37,610 nt of DNA from assembly GCA_041628815.1 (NCBI GenBank), contig JBFKOL010000007.1, positions 1 to 37,610 of the forward strand, read 5' to 3'. Source of the DNA: JBFKOL01 sp041628815 (lineage in GTDB: Bacteria > Bacteroidota > Bacteroidia > Chitinophagales > Saprospiraceae). A program made the translations under genes and the position numbers. This document shows, piece after piece, positions 7,316 to 16,587 of the stretch. The notes beneath the pieces are model-generated. The model saw only the letters and a program-made list of their open reading frames with translations, did no database searches and was not told the origin of the DNA. How positions within the stretch are numbered: position 1 is the first letter of the stretch; every line of letters begins with the position of its first letter.

Positions 7316-10300
7316 ATGAAGGATTCCAAGAACTATGCCGTACTTATTGATAAACTTGACGGCTTTATTCGAAAATATTATCTAAACCGTGTTCTGAAGG
7401 GCACCTTGATATGCATCTCTCTGTGTCTCGGCCTTTTTCTGATTTATACCTTTTCTGAATATCAATTCTATTTTTCCAAGGGTATTAGGAAGGTATTGTT
7501 CTTTTCTTACCTGGCTGTATTGGCGGGTTCTCTTGTATACTGGATTCTAATCCCCCTTACCAAGTACTTTAGGTTGGGCAGCAGGATAAGTCACGAAGAA
7601 GCCGCACGCATCATCGGCATCCACTTTTCAAAGGTCGAAGACAAACTGCTAAACATTCTTCAATTAAAAAAGGACGCCAACTCTGCGGCCAACAAAGATT
7701 TGATTGAGGCGAGCATCGACCAGAAAGCTGAAGCCATAAAAATTGTACCATTTTCCAGGGCCATCAATTTGACGCGTAATCGAAAATACCTGAAATATGC
7801 ACTTCCCCCTTTGGCCGTATTCCTCTTTGTCGTTTTTGCGGCACCAAGTCTCATAAAAGAGAGTACCTATCGCATTATTAATAACGACAAGGACTTTGAA
7901 AAGAAGGCTCCTTTCACGCTGGTGGTCCAAAATGAGGACTTTGATATTCTCGAGTATGAAGACTTTCTTGTAGAAGTGAAAGTCGAAGGAGAAGTTCTTC
8001 CAGAAAATGCATTCCTGCGCACCGGAAATTACGACTATAGAATGCAGAAGACGGGACCGGATACCTATTCCTACCTTTTTGCCAATGTGCGTGAAAACGT
8101 GGTTTTTGAGATTTTCTCAGGCAGGTATGCCGGAGCAAGTTACGAGATAAATGTCCTTCCGAAGCCCAAAATGATTGACTTAAAACTGAAAGCTACCTAT
8201 CCCAAACATGTGGGAAGGAAGAATGAAAGCTTTACCAATAATGGAGACCTGACCGTCCCCGAGGGCACCTTTTTGGACTGGAGGTTCAACGCCGCAGATA
8301 CCGACGAATTAAGGCTTCAGTTCGGAAATCAAGAAGAACAGGTTTCAGAACAACTGGGAAGCGCGACTTACGGCTACACCAAAAGGGTCTTTGTTGACCA
8401 GGGCTATAAAGTCATATTAAAGAATGAAAATTTAACTGGAGGTCACATACTGTCGTACAACATCAGGACCATTAAAGACCAGTTTCCGGAAATTGGAGTC
8501 GAGACCTACAAGGACAGCCTGAACGAGAAATTGATTTATTTCTTAGGCAATGCCCAGGATGATTATGGTTTGACCAGACTTCATTTCGTTTACCAAAAAG
8601 TCAGCCCTGAAGGATCGGCCTCCGAAGAACAAAAAGAACAAATTCCATTTGCCATCGGCACTTTCACCGATTTTGAGTACATCCTTGATTTGGAAAAATA
8701 CAACCTTTCCCCTGGAGAAAAAATCAACTATTACTTTGAAATCTATGACAATGATGGTGTCAATGGGCCAAAATCCAGCAAGACGTCAGTAATGACCTTT
8801 AAGAAGAAAAGCCTTGAAGAGGCAAAGGTTGAAGAAGAGGCCAACGAAGAAGCGATTAAAGATAAACTGGAATCCAACATTGATGAGTCCAGAAAAATTC
8901 AGGAAGAACTGAATGCATTGAGGGAAAAGCTGCTGCAGAAAGAAGCTCCAGACTGGCAGGATAAGAAGAACCTGGAAAAACTGCTTGATCGTCAGCGCAA
9001 ATTGCAGGAACAGCTGATGGAGGCCAAGAATGCCCATGAGCGTAACCTACAGAACCAACAGGAGTTTATGAATCTATCGCCAGAAATGATGGAAAAGCAA
9101 CAGCGAATGCAGGAGTTGTTTGAAGAGTTAGTGGACGACAAGATGAAAGATCTAATGGAACAGATTCAACAACTCATGAATGACCTGAACAAGGAACAGT
9201 CGTTGCAGATGATGGAGGAATTCAACAAAAATGAAGAGTCGTTGGAAAAAGAGATGGAACGCCTGCAGGAACTTTATAAACAGCTGGAAGTTGAGAAGGA
9301 ACTGAGCGAAGCGATGCAAAAACTTGAAGAGTTAGCAGAACAGCTCGAGGAATTGAGTGAGGACACAAAAGATGCTGCTGAAGACCAGGACCAGGATCAG
9401 GACCAGGACCAGGACCAGGATCAGGATAGGGAATCAGAAGAGGAAGGGGAAAACAAACAGGACGAGTCTTCAAAATCAAACTCTGAAGAGTCCAAGAAAG
9501 ACCAGGAAAATTTACAGGAAAGACAAGAAGGAATCAACAAGGAGTTCGAAGATCTTCAGGAGAAAATGAAGGAAACCCTTAAGAAAAACGATGACCTGGA
9601 ATTTCCTCAACCTTTGAGTGATGACACACCAGAAAAACTGGATGATATAGGAGACGATCTTGAGCAAAGTGAACAATCACTGCAAAAAGGCCAAAACCAA
9701 AAGGCCTCTCAATCCCAGAAGAAGTCTGCTCAAAAAATGCGGCAAATGGCTCAGAGTCTTCAGTCACAAATGCAGGCAGGTGAGCAACAACAAATGCAGG
9801 AAGATCTGGAAACCTTGAGGCAGCTGCTCGAAAACCTGGTCACTTTGTCATTCGACCAGGAATCATTGATCGCTGATATCAATAGGACCGTCATCAATAC
9901 ACCAAGGTATATTTCGCTCTTACAAGATCAGATGCGCATTCAAAATGACTTCAAAGTAGTAGAAGATACTTTGCAGGCTCTCAGCAAGAGGCAGCCTCAA
10001 ATTGAGAGTTATGTCCTTGAAAAAGTTGGGGAAATAAAATCCAATTTAAGATTTAGCCTGACAGAGTTAGAAGACCGTAAAAAGCCTGAAGCAAATCAAA
10101 GTCAACGTACCACCATGACCAACCTCAACGATTTGGCACTGATGTTGAGTGAAACGATGGAGCAAATGCAACAGATGATGTCAAGCATGATGCAAGGAGC
10201 CCAGATGTGCCAGAATCCAGGCCAGAGTCAGGGCCAGGGCAATCGGGGAAGAGTGCCAGCAGATAGGATAACTGAAGGACAGGAACAAATGTCCGAGGAG

Positions 10301-10771
10301 TTGAAGAAAATGATGGAAAATGCGAAAAATGGCCGTGGAAACTCAGCACGCGAATTCGCAGAAGCCGCGGCACAACAGGCGGCACTAAGAAAGGCCTTAG
10401 AAGAACTCCAGCGGCAGCAACAAGAAGAAGGACAGGGTATTTCTGATCAGCTCCAAAAAATCATTGATGAAATGGACAAACAGGAAATTGACCTTGTCAA
10501 TAAGAGATTAGACAACGAAATGCTGTTGCGCCAACAGGAGATACTTACAAGGCTTTTGGAAGCTGAAAAAGCCCAAAAAGAACGAGAGTATGATGACCAG
10601 AGAAAATCTGAAACCGGCAAAGACATACAAAGAGAATTGCCTCCGTCCTTACAGGAATACCTGAAAGAAAGAAAAGCCCAATCTGATCAGTTCAAATATG
10701 TCTCACCTGAATTGAGACCACACTACAAACGATTGGTTGACGATTATTACAAAAAATTAAAGAGAGCGTAA
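7316..10771 (+). CDS. DUF4175-type giant membrane/coiled-coil protein
   Basis: A 1151-aa protein. Three hydrophobic segments lie near residues 22-45, 58-80 and 160-178, followed by an extracytoplasmic beta-rich region (about 195-500) and then a very long Glu/Gln/Lys-rich helical region to the C-terminus. Residues 690-703 are an alternating Asp-Gln tract encoded by a hexamer repeat, and a Met/Gln-rich segment (MEQMQQMMSSMMQG) lies near residue 955. The architecture fits the DUF4175 proteins I know from Bacteroidota, whose function is unknown; a scaffold or envelope stress role is only speculation. It is followed 15 bp later by an RsbW-like ATPase and then ybeY, so the three form a likely operon. 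Confidence 0.88.
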   Translation: MKDSKNYAVLIDKLDGFIRKYYLNRVLKGTLICISLCLGLFLIYTFSEYQFYFSKGIRKVLFFSYLAVLAGSLVYWILIPLTKYFRLGSRISHEEAARIIGIHFSKVEDKLLNILQLKKDANSAANKDLIEASIDQKAEAIKIVPFSRAINLTRNRKYLKYALPPLAVFLFVVFAAPSLIKESTYRIINNDKDFEKKAPFTLVVQNEDFDILEYEDFLVEVKVEGEVLPENAFLRTGNYDYRMQKTGPDTYSYLFANVRENVVFEIFSGRYAGASYEINVLPKPKMIDLKLKATYPKHVGRKNESFTNNGDLTVPEGTFLDWRFNAADTDELRLQFGNQEEQVSEQLGSATYGYTKRVFVDQGYKVILKNENLTGGHILSYNIRTIKDQFPEIGVETYKDSLNEKLIYFLGNAQDDYGLTRLHFVYQKVSPEGSASEEQKEQIPFAIGTFTDFEYILDLEKYNLSPGEKINYYFEIYDNDGVNGPKSSKTSVMTFKKKSLEEAKVEEEANEEAIKDKLESNIDESRKIQEELNALREKLLQKEAPDWQDKKNLEKLLDRQRKLQEQLMEAKNAHERNLQNQQEFMNLSPEMMEKQQRMQELFEELVDDKMKDLMEQIQQLMNDLNKEQSLQMMEEFNKNEESLEKEMERLQELYKQLEVEKELSEAMQKLEELAEQLEELSEDTKDAAEDQDQDQDQDQDQDQDRESEEEGENKQDESSKSNSEESKKDQENLQERQEGINKEFEDLQEKMKETLKKNDDLEFPQPLSDDTPEKLDDIGDDLEQSEQSLQKGQNQKASQSQKKSAQKMRQMAQSLQSQMQAGEQQQMQEDLETLRQLLENLVTLSFDQESLIADINRTVINTPRYISLLQDQMRIQNDFKVVEDTLQALSKRQPQIESYVLEKVGEIKSNLRFSLTELEDRKKPEANQSQRTTMTNLNDLALMLSETMEQMQQMMSSMMQGAQMCQNPGQSQGQGNRGRVPADRITEGQEQMSEELKKMMENAKNGRGNSAREFAEAAAQQAALRKALEELQRQQQEEGQGISDQLQKIIDEMDKQEIDLVNKRLDNEMLLRQQEILTRLLEAEKAQKEREYDDQRKSETGKDIQRELPPSLQEYLKERKAQSDQFKYVSPELRPHYKRLVDDYYKKLKRA
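9383..9430 (+). repeat. In-frame hexamer repeat encoding (Asp-Gln)n
   Basis: Seven units of GACCAG or GATCAG run from 9383 to 9424, with a degenerate eighth (GATAGG). They encode alternating Asp-Gln at residues 690-703. Hexamer gain or loss would keep the frame, so length variation would be tolerated. Confidence 0.9.
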
Positions 10772-10786
10772 CGAAACAACTTTTAC

Positions 10787-11185
10787 ATGACTAAGAAGTC
10801 TTTGGAGTTACCCTCATGTGTCAGCAGCATATGTGAGCTTGAAAGATTTGTCGATGCTGTGACAAAGAGGTACCGAATCAATAAGGAAAAATATCCTGAC
10901 ATCCTGATCAGTCTGACGGAAGCCGTGAACAATGCGATTGTTCACGGGAACAAAAAAGACATCAGGAAGTATGTCAAGATCTACATGAATAAAACACCCG
11001 GCAGCTTAACATTCATCATTTCTGATGAAGGAAATGGCTTCAACCCGATGTCTGTTCCTGATCCGACCATTCCGGAGAATATCAACTGCTGTGGTGGACG
11101 AGGTGTCTTCCTCATGAAACAGCTGGCAGACCGTGTTCACTATCACAACAATGGAAGTACCGTAGAAATCAGTTTTGAATTATGA
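10787..11185 (+). CDS. RsbW-like anti-sigma factor / serine kinase (HATPase_c)
   Basis: A 132-aa GHKL ATPase of the RsbW/SpoIIAB type. The N-box is at residues 43-54 (LTEAVNNAIVHG), the G1 box is DEGNGF at 80-85 and the G2 region GGRGVFLMKQLAD at 103-115. Such proteins bind a sigma factor or phosphorylate an STAS anti-anti-sigma partner. No sigma factor or STAS gene is in the window, so its partner is unknown. It sits 15 bp after the DUF4175 gene, and its TGA overlaps the ATG of ybeY (ATGA), implying coupled translation. Confidence 0.9.
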   Translation: MTKKSLELPSCVSSICELERFVDAVTKRYRINKEKYPDILISLTEAVNNAIVHGNKKDIRKYVKIYMNKTPGSLTFIISDEGNGFNPMSVPDPTIPENINCCGGRGVFLMKQLADRVHYHNNGSTVEISFEL

Positions 11186-11619
11186 CGGATGAAGCTTCTT
11201 CCGTTTCTGTATTTTACGATGAAGTCGATTTTAACCTTCCTGATGAACAAGTAGTTGAAAATTGGATCCAAAAAGTAATGCGCGAGGAAGGCAAACGCAT
11301 TAAGAATATCAATATCGTTTTCTGTTCAGATGAATCCTTGCTGGACTTGAACCGTTCCTATCTTTTACATGATTACTACACAGATGTCCTGACTTTCCCT
11401 TACCAGAAAGATCCGATCGAAGGAGAAATTTACATTAGTGTGGACAGGATATCCGAAAATGCCATAAGTCACAAGAAGACACTGATCGAAGAAGCCCTAC
11501 GGGTAATCATTCATGGCGTCTTGCATCTTTGTGGCTATGATGACTCGGAAGAAAAGAGTAAAGCCATCATGACCGGGAAAGAAGACCATTATTTAGAAAA
11601 ATTTCCCGGACGGTATTAA
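11182..11619 (+). CDS. ybeY: Endoribonuclease YbeY (16S rRNA maturation)
   Basis: A 145-aa predicted zinc RNase needed for 16S rRNA 3' processing and ribosome quality control. The conserved core (LNRSYLLHDYYTDVLTFPY, GEIYISVDRI, VIIHGVLHLCGYDD) is complete. The metal-binding motif of the family is HxxxHxxxxxH; here it is H111-x3-H115-x5-D121, with Asp in place of the third His. I believe Bacteroidota homologues often vary at this position, but cannot verify. The stop codon overlaps the stop of the convergent acyltransferase gene by 4 bp. Confidence 0.93.
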   Translation: MTDEASSVSVFYDEVDFNLPDEQVVENWIQKVMREEGKRIKNINIVFCSDESLLDLNRSYLLHDYYTDVLTFPYQKDPIEGEIYISVDRISENAISHKKTLIEEALRVIIHGVLHLCGYDDSEEKSKAIMTGKEDHYLEKFPGRY

Positions 11620-12461
11620 TCCGCAGGGTAGTCAGGGTTAAGTTGCATGGTAGAGGTTTTCAGGTGTGCCAGCATTTCTGAAGCACCGAGATGCCGCAAT
11701 TGATTGCGATCAACTGCAGATCCAATATGTAGTTGAATCGACTTGTTTCTTTTATTATTGAGTTCATTGAGAAGTAGAGAAAGGCGCAGATTTAAATTGA
11801 TCTGACTCGCCACTTGAAACAGGGTGCTGTTCTGACCTTCAAAAAATACCGGTATTATATCGGCATTTGTCTTCTTGATGATTTTAAGGACGAAGTTTTT
11901 CCATTCAAGATCTACGGCCCTTGTGAATAACCTGGGTGATGTTGCTACTCCACCAGAAGGAAAAATAGCGACAGCACCTCCTTTTTGAATATACTCGATA
12001 GCACGGAAGCGGGTGTTGAGGTTGGTGCGGATCGCTTCTTTCCGCTCGGAAAAGTCTATCGGCAGTAGGTATCGGCCTAATATGTCCTCCCTGCATAACA
12101 CTTCGTTGACAATGATGTAGAAGTCATCTCTTTTTCGAGAAAGCACATGGCCCAAAGCAAGCCCGTCCGCCACGCCGAAAGGATGATTGCTGATGATCAA
12201 CAAAGGTCCTTCAACAGGTATCTGGCCAAGTTCTTTCAAATCATAGACCAAATTGATTTCTAGCAACTCAAAAACATAATTCCATACCGGCAATCCAGAA
12301 GCGTGAATATGCTTTAATTGCGCATAGACGCGTTCAATCCTTCTTCTACCGGTCATAAGCTCTACGGAATTGATAATAGTCCGTTTCAAGATATGGTCAT
12401 CAGAAGAAGCATACGATATCGTGCGTTGTTCTTTGCCAAATATCTCCTTGAATACATTCAT
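11616..12461 (-). CDS. Glycerolipid acyltransferase (PlsC-like)
   Basis: A 281-aa acyltransferase probably acting on lysophospholipid or a related acceptor at the inner membrane. Motif I is NHPFGVADG (catalytic His and Asp of NHx4D) and the glycine/proline motif is AVAIFPSGGVATSP, as in PlsC-family enzymes. The frame is open to 12590, but the added 43 residues lie inside rnhB and are not protein-like, so I start at ATG 12461 (MNVFKEIFG). It begins 11 bp after the rnhB stop on the same strand, so they are cotranscribed. The acceptor substrate is not determined by sequence; some relatives are annotated as haemolysin-like acyltransferases. Confidence 0.88.
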   Translation of the reverse strand: MNVFKEIFGKEQRTISYASSDDHILKRTIINSVELMTGRRRIERVYAQLKHIHASGLPVWNYVFELLEINLVYDLKELGQIPVEGPLLIISNHPFGVADGLALGHVLSRKRDDFYIIVNEVLCREDILGRYLLPIDFSERKEAIRTNLNTRFRAIEYIQKGGAVAIFPSGGVATSPRLFTRAVDLEWKNFVLKIIKKTNADIIPVFFEGQNSTLFQVASQINLNLRLSLLLNELNNKRNKSIQLHIGSAVDRNQLRHLGASEMLAHLKTSTMQLNPDYPAD

Positions 12462-12472
12462 AGGGTTTCGCT

Positions 12473-13063
12473 TCAAAAGAGTTTTTGTTGAACAGACAGC
12501 CGGAATGTGCGACGGTGATGGGTGGTAGTCCCCAAATCTAGGATAGCCTGCCTGTGAGACAGTGTGGCATAGCCCTTGTTTCGGTCCCACCCATAACCGG
12601 GATAACGCTTGGAAAGCCCTATCATATATTCATCCCGATAAGTTTTCGCAAGGATGGATGCGGCCGCAATCGAGGCAAACTTGGCATCTCCTTTAACGAT
12701 GCATTCGAAAGGTATGGAGTAATAGCTTTCAAAGCGATTACCGTCGACCAACAAAAGCTCGGGTTCGAGGGATAGGCGCGAGATACTCTCGTTCATAGCT
12801 TTGATGCTAGCCTTGAGGATGTTGATGCGTTCGATTTCTCGCTCATCTATCATGGCCACACCGTAGGAGACTGCGTGCTTCTCTATGTGTTCTCTGAGAA
12901 GCCAACGATCCTTCTCACTCAATTTTTTACTGTCGTTAAGTTTTGGATGATGATAGTCGCGTGGAAGAATAACAGCAGCGGCCATTACAGGGCCCGCGAG
13001 GCACCCCCTTCCTGCTTCATCGCACCCCGCTTCTATTTTGTGAGAAGAAAAGGAAAGTTGCAT
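12473..13063 (-). CDS. rnhB: Ribonuclease HII
   Basis: A 196-aa enzyme that removes RNA from RNA-DNA hybrids and single ribonucleotides. The catalytic D15-E16 pair lies in GCDEAGRGCLAGPV; LNDSKKLSEKDR, LLLVDGNRF and the KGDAKFASIAAASILAKTYRD segment follow in family order. Length matches the family. The -7 box TATATTTG ends only 5 bp before ATG 13063, so the transcript may be nearly leaderless. First gene of a two-gene unit with the acyltransferase. Confidence 0.96.
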   Translation of the reverse strand: MQLSFSSHKIEAGCDEAGRGCLAGPVMAAAVILPRDYHHPKLNDSKKLSEKDRWLLREHIEKHAVSYGVAMIDEREIERINILKASIKAMNESISRLSLEPELLLVDGNRFESYYSIPFECIVKGDAKFASIAAASILAKTYRDEYMIGLSKRYPGYGWDRNKGYATLSHRQAILDLGTTTHHRRTFRLSVQQKLF

Positions 13064-13068
13064 CTTGC

Positions 13069-13076
13069 CAAATATA
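13069..13076 (-). promoter_or_regulatory. -7 box TATATTTG immediately before rnhB
   Basis: TATATTTG on the minus strand matches TAnnTTTG exactly and ends 5 bp upstream of the rnhB ATG, implying a leaderless or near-leaderless mRNA. No clear -33 box. Confidence 0.5.
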
Positions 13077-13092
13077 AATCTTAATAACTACC

Positions 13093-13100
13093 TAATTTTG
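13093..13100 (+). promoter_or_regulatory. Possible -7 box TAATTTTG upstream of secA
   Basis: TAATTTTG on the plus strand fits TAnnTTTG and lies 184 bp before ATG 13285. The resulting leader would include the long inverted repeat at 13147-13197. No good -33 box is seen. Confidence 0.35.
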
Positions 13101-13146
13101 CCGGTCGCCAAAATTTATTGAGGCTATTCTAAGTTTAGCAATAAAG

Positions 13147-13197
13147 TGACAAAATGGCATTGGGCATAATTTGCCCATTATTCAGCATCCATTGTCA
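13147..13197 (+). promoter_or_regulatory. Long imperfect hairpin in the secA leader
   Basis: Inner stem TGGGCA (13161-13166) with TGCCCA (13172-13177), 5-nt loop. Outer arms TGACAA..TGG (13147-13157) pair with CCATTGTCA (13189-13197) with a two-base bulge. It could be an RNA structure controlling secA or an operator; there is no T-run, so it is not a terminator. Confidence 0.45.
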
Positions 13198-13284
13198 GGA
13201 ATATGTGATCTTTGCGCTGTCAACATGTCACCATGCCTTGAATGGAATAATTGTAGTGACAAAGGGTATAAAGAAGAACTGTCT

Positions 13285-16200
13285 ATGTTTAATGTTATAA
13301 AAAAAATATTCGGCACCAAACACGAAAGGGATGTAAAAGCCTATTCCCCAGTAGTGGATGAGATCAATGATTGTTTCGAATCCTATCGCAATTTGACCCA
13401 TGATGAACTGAGGAACAAAACACATGAATTCAGAGAGCGCATAAAAGAGCACCTGAAGGGCATAGATACCGACATTGCCCGTTTAAAATCGGATGCCGAT
13501 GCAACGCAGAAGATATCTGAGAAAGAAAAAATATACAACGACCTAGACAAACTCCAGGAAGAACGTGATGAACACCTGGAAGATATCCTCAAAGAACTAT
13601 TACCCGAAGCCTTTGCCGTGGTTAAGGAAACTGCGAGGAGATTCATGGAGCATGAAGTGATTGAAGTTTCAGCTACAGAATACGACCGCGACCTTGCATC
13701 ATCCCGTGATTACGTGTCCATTTCAGGGAACAAGGCACTTTGGAAAAACTCTTGGGTGGCGGCAGGAGGAGCGATCACCTGGAATATGGTTCACTACGAT
13801 GTTCAGTTGATCGGCGGAATGGTTCTTCATGAGGGCAAGATAGCTGAAATGCAGACGGGAGAGGGAAAGACACTCGTAGCGACCTTGCCGGCTTATCTAA
13901 ATGGTTTATCCGGGCAGGGTGTGCATATCATCACAGTGAACAATTATCTCGCTTTGCGTGACTCAGAATGGGTAGGTCCCATATTCCAGTTTTTGTTTCT
14001 GTCGGTGGATTGCATAGACAAATACAGACCACATTCAGAAGAGCGCAAACAAGCTTATGGCTGTGACATTACCTATGGTACTAATAACGAGTTTGGTTTC
14101 GATTACCTGAGAGATAACATGGTCAGATCACAGGGTGAAGTTGTGCAAGGAAAGCATCATTACGCCATGATCGATGAGGTGGACTCGGTATTGATAGATG
14201 ATGCGAGAACGCCTTTAATCATTTCTGGTCCTGTTCCAAAAGATGCCGAAGACCAGGAGTACAACGAACTTAAACCCAGAGTAGAGCGCCTCATTGTGGC
14301 ACAGAGAAAACTTGCCACGGAATACTTGGCTGATGCTAAGAAAAGTTTTGCAGAAGGCAATAGGGGATACGAAGAAGGAGAGGCCGGGATGTCTTTGTTG
14401 AGGGCGTTCAAGGCTTTGCCCAAATACCGGCCGCTTATCAAGTTTTTAAGTGAAGAAGGCGTTAAGGTCACACTGCAAAACGCGGAAAACTTCTACATGC
14501 GAGAGCAATCCAAAAACATGCACATAGTGGATGAGCCCCTGTTGTTTACGATTGACGAAAAGAATAGGAATGTAGAACTAACGGAAAAAGGAGCAGAGTT
14601 TCTTGCCAAAGGAGAATCAGACCCGGACTTCTTTGTGATGCCCGACATTGCCACTGAAATGCAAATTTTAGACACAAGGGCCAAAGAAGAAAACAAAGAC
14701 TTTACGGAGGAAAAACAAATCCTCATCCAGGATTACTCCATAAAATCTCGTCGCCTTCATGCGGTCAATCAATTGCTGAAAGCATACACTTTGTTCGAAA
14801 AGGATGAAGAATACGTCGTAATGGAGGGCCAAGTAAAGATTGTCGATGAGCAAACAGGTCGAATGATGGAAGGCAGGAGGTATTCCGATGGATTGCATCA
14901 GGCCCTTGAAGCCAAAGAAAATGTAAAGGTTGGAGATATCACGCAGACATATGCAACGGTCACGCTGCAGAACTATTTCCGGATGTATCACAAATTGGCG
15001 GGCATGACCGGTACGGCGGAAACCGAAGCAAAAGAATTTTGGGACATATATAAGTTGGATGTTGTAGTCATTCCGACGAATAAACCAGTCATTCGCGACG
15101 ACCGTGAAGACCTTGTTTACAAAACAGCCCGCGAGAAATTCAATGCGGCAATCGATGAAATTGTAGAATTGACAAGTCAGGGCCGACCCGTTTTGGTGGG
15201 AACCACATCAGTCGACATATCTGAAAAATTAAGCCGCATGCTCAATTTGAAGAACATTCGACACAATGTTCTTAACGCAAAACAACACCAACGGGAAGCA
15301 CATATAGTGGCAGAAGCAGGAGTAGCAGGCAATGTGACCATTGCCACGAATATGGCCGGTAGAGGTACTGACATAAAGATTTCGGATGAGGTTAAAGCTG
15401 CCGGAGGATTGGCCATCATTGCCACCGAAAGACACGATTCCAGAAGGGTTGACAGACAGCTTAGAGGACGGGCTGGAAGACAGGGAGATCCGGGTTCGTC
15501 ACAATTTTATGTGTCGCTGGAGGACAACCTTATGAGGCTGTTCAACTCAGAGCGATTGGCTAAACTCATGGATCGCATGGGCCATAAGGAAGGAGAGGTG
15601 CTTCAACACAGCATGGTGAGCAAATCCATCGAACGGGCGCAGAAGAAGGTGGAAGAAAACAATTTTGGTATAAGGAAACGACTTCTCGAGTACGACGATG
15701 TCATGAATATACAGCGAGAAGCGATCTATAAGAAACGAGGCAATGCCCTTTCAGGAGATCGATTGTCTGTGGACCTGCACAATTTATTTACAGCGTTATG
15801 CGAAAACCTGGTCCTGGACTATAAAAGCATAGGCGATCACAATGCTTTCAGGAATGAGTGTATCCGGGTATTGGGATACGATCCGGAAATTGATGCTGTG
15901 GCATTCAATGAAGCACCTGAAGATGAGTTGGTGGAAGAATTGCAAAAACAGACACTTGACTTTTATGCCATGAAGTTTGACAGGATTACAGAGATCCTGA
16001 TGCCGGTCATAAAACGGGTATACGAGAATGAAGGCCACCGCTATAAACGCATTGCCGTGCCCTTTACCGATGGAGGCCGTACGCCGCTGCCTATATCTGC
16101 CGACCTGGAAGAAGCCGTCAAAACGAATGGCAAATCTGTTGTTAAGGATATTGAAAAGGCAGTTAGTCTTGCAATCATTGATCAGAATTGGAAAGAGCAT

Positions 16201-16587
16201 CTTCGCGCCATGGACGAACTCAAAGAATCTGTACAGGCGGCTTCTTTTGAACAGAAAGACCCACTGGTCATCTATAAAATGGAAGCTTATGAGCTTTTCG
16301 AAAGACTCATATACAAGATCAATGAAGAAGTCAGTTCGTATTTGATGAAGGGAAAACTTCTAATCAATATGAATGATGGGCTGAGAGAAGCAAGACAGGA
16401 AAAAACAGACCTTAGTAAGACAACCGTAAGCAGGGAAGAACAAGCGAGAAGAGCAGCAGCAGAAGGAGTAAGCCAGCAGCCTGCCAAACCAGAAACATAC
16501 AGGCGGAGTGAAAGGAAAATAGGCAGAAACGATCCGTGTCCATGCGGTAGTGGAAAAAAATACAAACAATGTCATGGAAGAAAATAG
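13285..16587 (+). CDS. secA: Preprotein translocase ATPase SecA
   Basis: A 1100-aa motor that drives preproteins through SecYEG. Walker A is in MQTGEGKTLVATLPAYLNG, DEVDSVLIDDARTPLI is the DEAD-box region, and TNMAGRGTDIKI plus QLRGRAGRQGDPGSSQFYVSLEDNLMR are the second ATPase half. The C-terminus carries the zinc/SecB motif RNDPCPCGSGKKYKQCHG. The length exceeds the 900 aa of E. coli SecA, as I know for Bacteroidota, with inserted helical segments early on and near residues 330-480. The frame is open to 13171, but the 38 extra residues are not SecA-like, so ATG 13285 (MFNVIKKIFG) is the start. First gene of a plus-strand run with SPOR, rodA and tgt. Confidence 0.97.
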   Translation: MFNVIKKIFGTKHERDVKAYSPVVDEINDCFESYRNLTHDELRNKTHEFRERIKEHLKGIDTDIARLKSDADATQKISEKEKIYNDLDKLQEERDEHLEDILKELLPEAFAVVKETARRFMEHEVIEVSATEYDRDLASSRDYVSISGNKALWKNSWVAAGGAITWNMVHYDVQLIGGMVLHEGKIAEMQTGEGKTLVATLPAYLNGLSGQGVHIITVNNYLALRDSEWVGPIFQFLFLSVDCIDKYRPHSEERKQAYGCDITYGTNNEFGFDYLRDNMVRSQGEVVQGKHHYAMIDEVDSVLIDDARTPLIISGPVPKDAEDQEYNELKPRVERLIVAQRKLATEYLADAKKSFAEGNRGYEEGEAGMSLLRAFKALPKYRPLIKFLSEEGVKVTLQNAENFYMREQSKNMHIVDEPLLFTIDEKNRNVELTEKGAEFLAKGESDPDFFVMPDIATEMQILDTRAKEENKDFTEEKQILIQDYSIKSRRLHAVNQLLKAYTLFEKDEEYVVMEGQVKIVDEQTGRMMEGRRYSDGLHQALEAKENVKVGDITQTYATVTLQNYFRMYHKLAGMTGTAETEAKEFWDIYKLDVVVIPTNKPVIRDDREDLVYKTAREKFNAAIDEIVELTSQGRPVLVGTTSVDISEKLSRMLNLKNIRHNVLNAKQHQREAHIVAEAGVAGNVTIATNMAGRGTDIKISDEVKAAGGLAIIATERHDSRRVDRQLRGRAGRQGDPGSSQFYVSLEDNLMRLFNSERLAKLMDRMGHKEGEVLQHSMVSKSIERAQKKVEENNFGIRKRLLEYDDVMNIQREAIYKKRGNALSGDRLSVDLHNLFTALCENLVLDYKSIGDHNAFRNECIRVLGYDPEIDAVAFNEAPEDELVEELQKQTLDFYAMKFDRITEILMPVIKRVYENEGHRYKRIAVPFTDGGRTPLPISADLEEAVKTNGKSVVKDIEKAVSLAIIDQNWKEHLRAMDELKESVQAASFEQKDPLVIYKMEAYELFERLIYKINEEVSSYLMKGKLLINMNDGLREARQEKTDLSKTTVSREEQARRAAAEGVSQQPAKPETYRRSERKIGRNDPCPCGSGKKYKQCHGRK

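Noticed and set aside
13171..13284. 38-residue N-terminal extension of SecA, or a SecM-like leader peptide
   Set aside because: It is in the SecA frame without a stop, has no arrest-like or signal features, and SecA starts normally at ATG 13285.
15796..16200. 134-codon ORF antisense to secA
   Set aside because: Shadow of the strongly conserved secA frame; no start context or domain.
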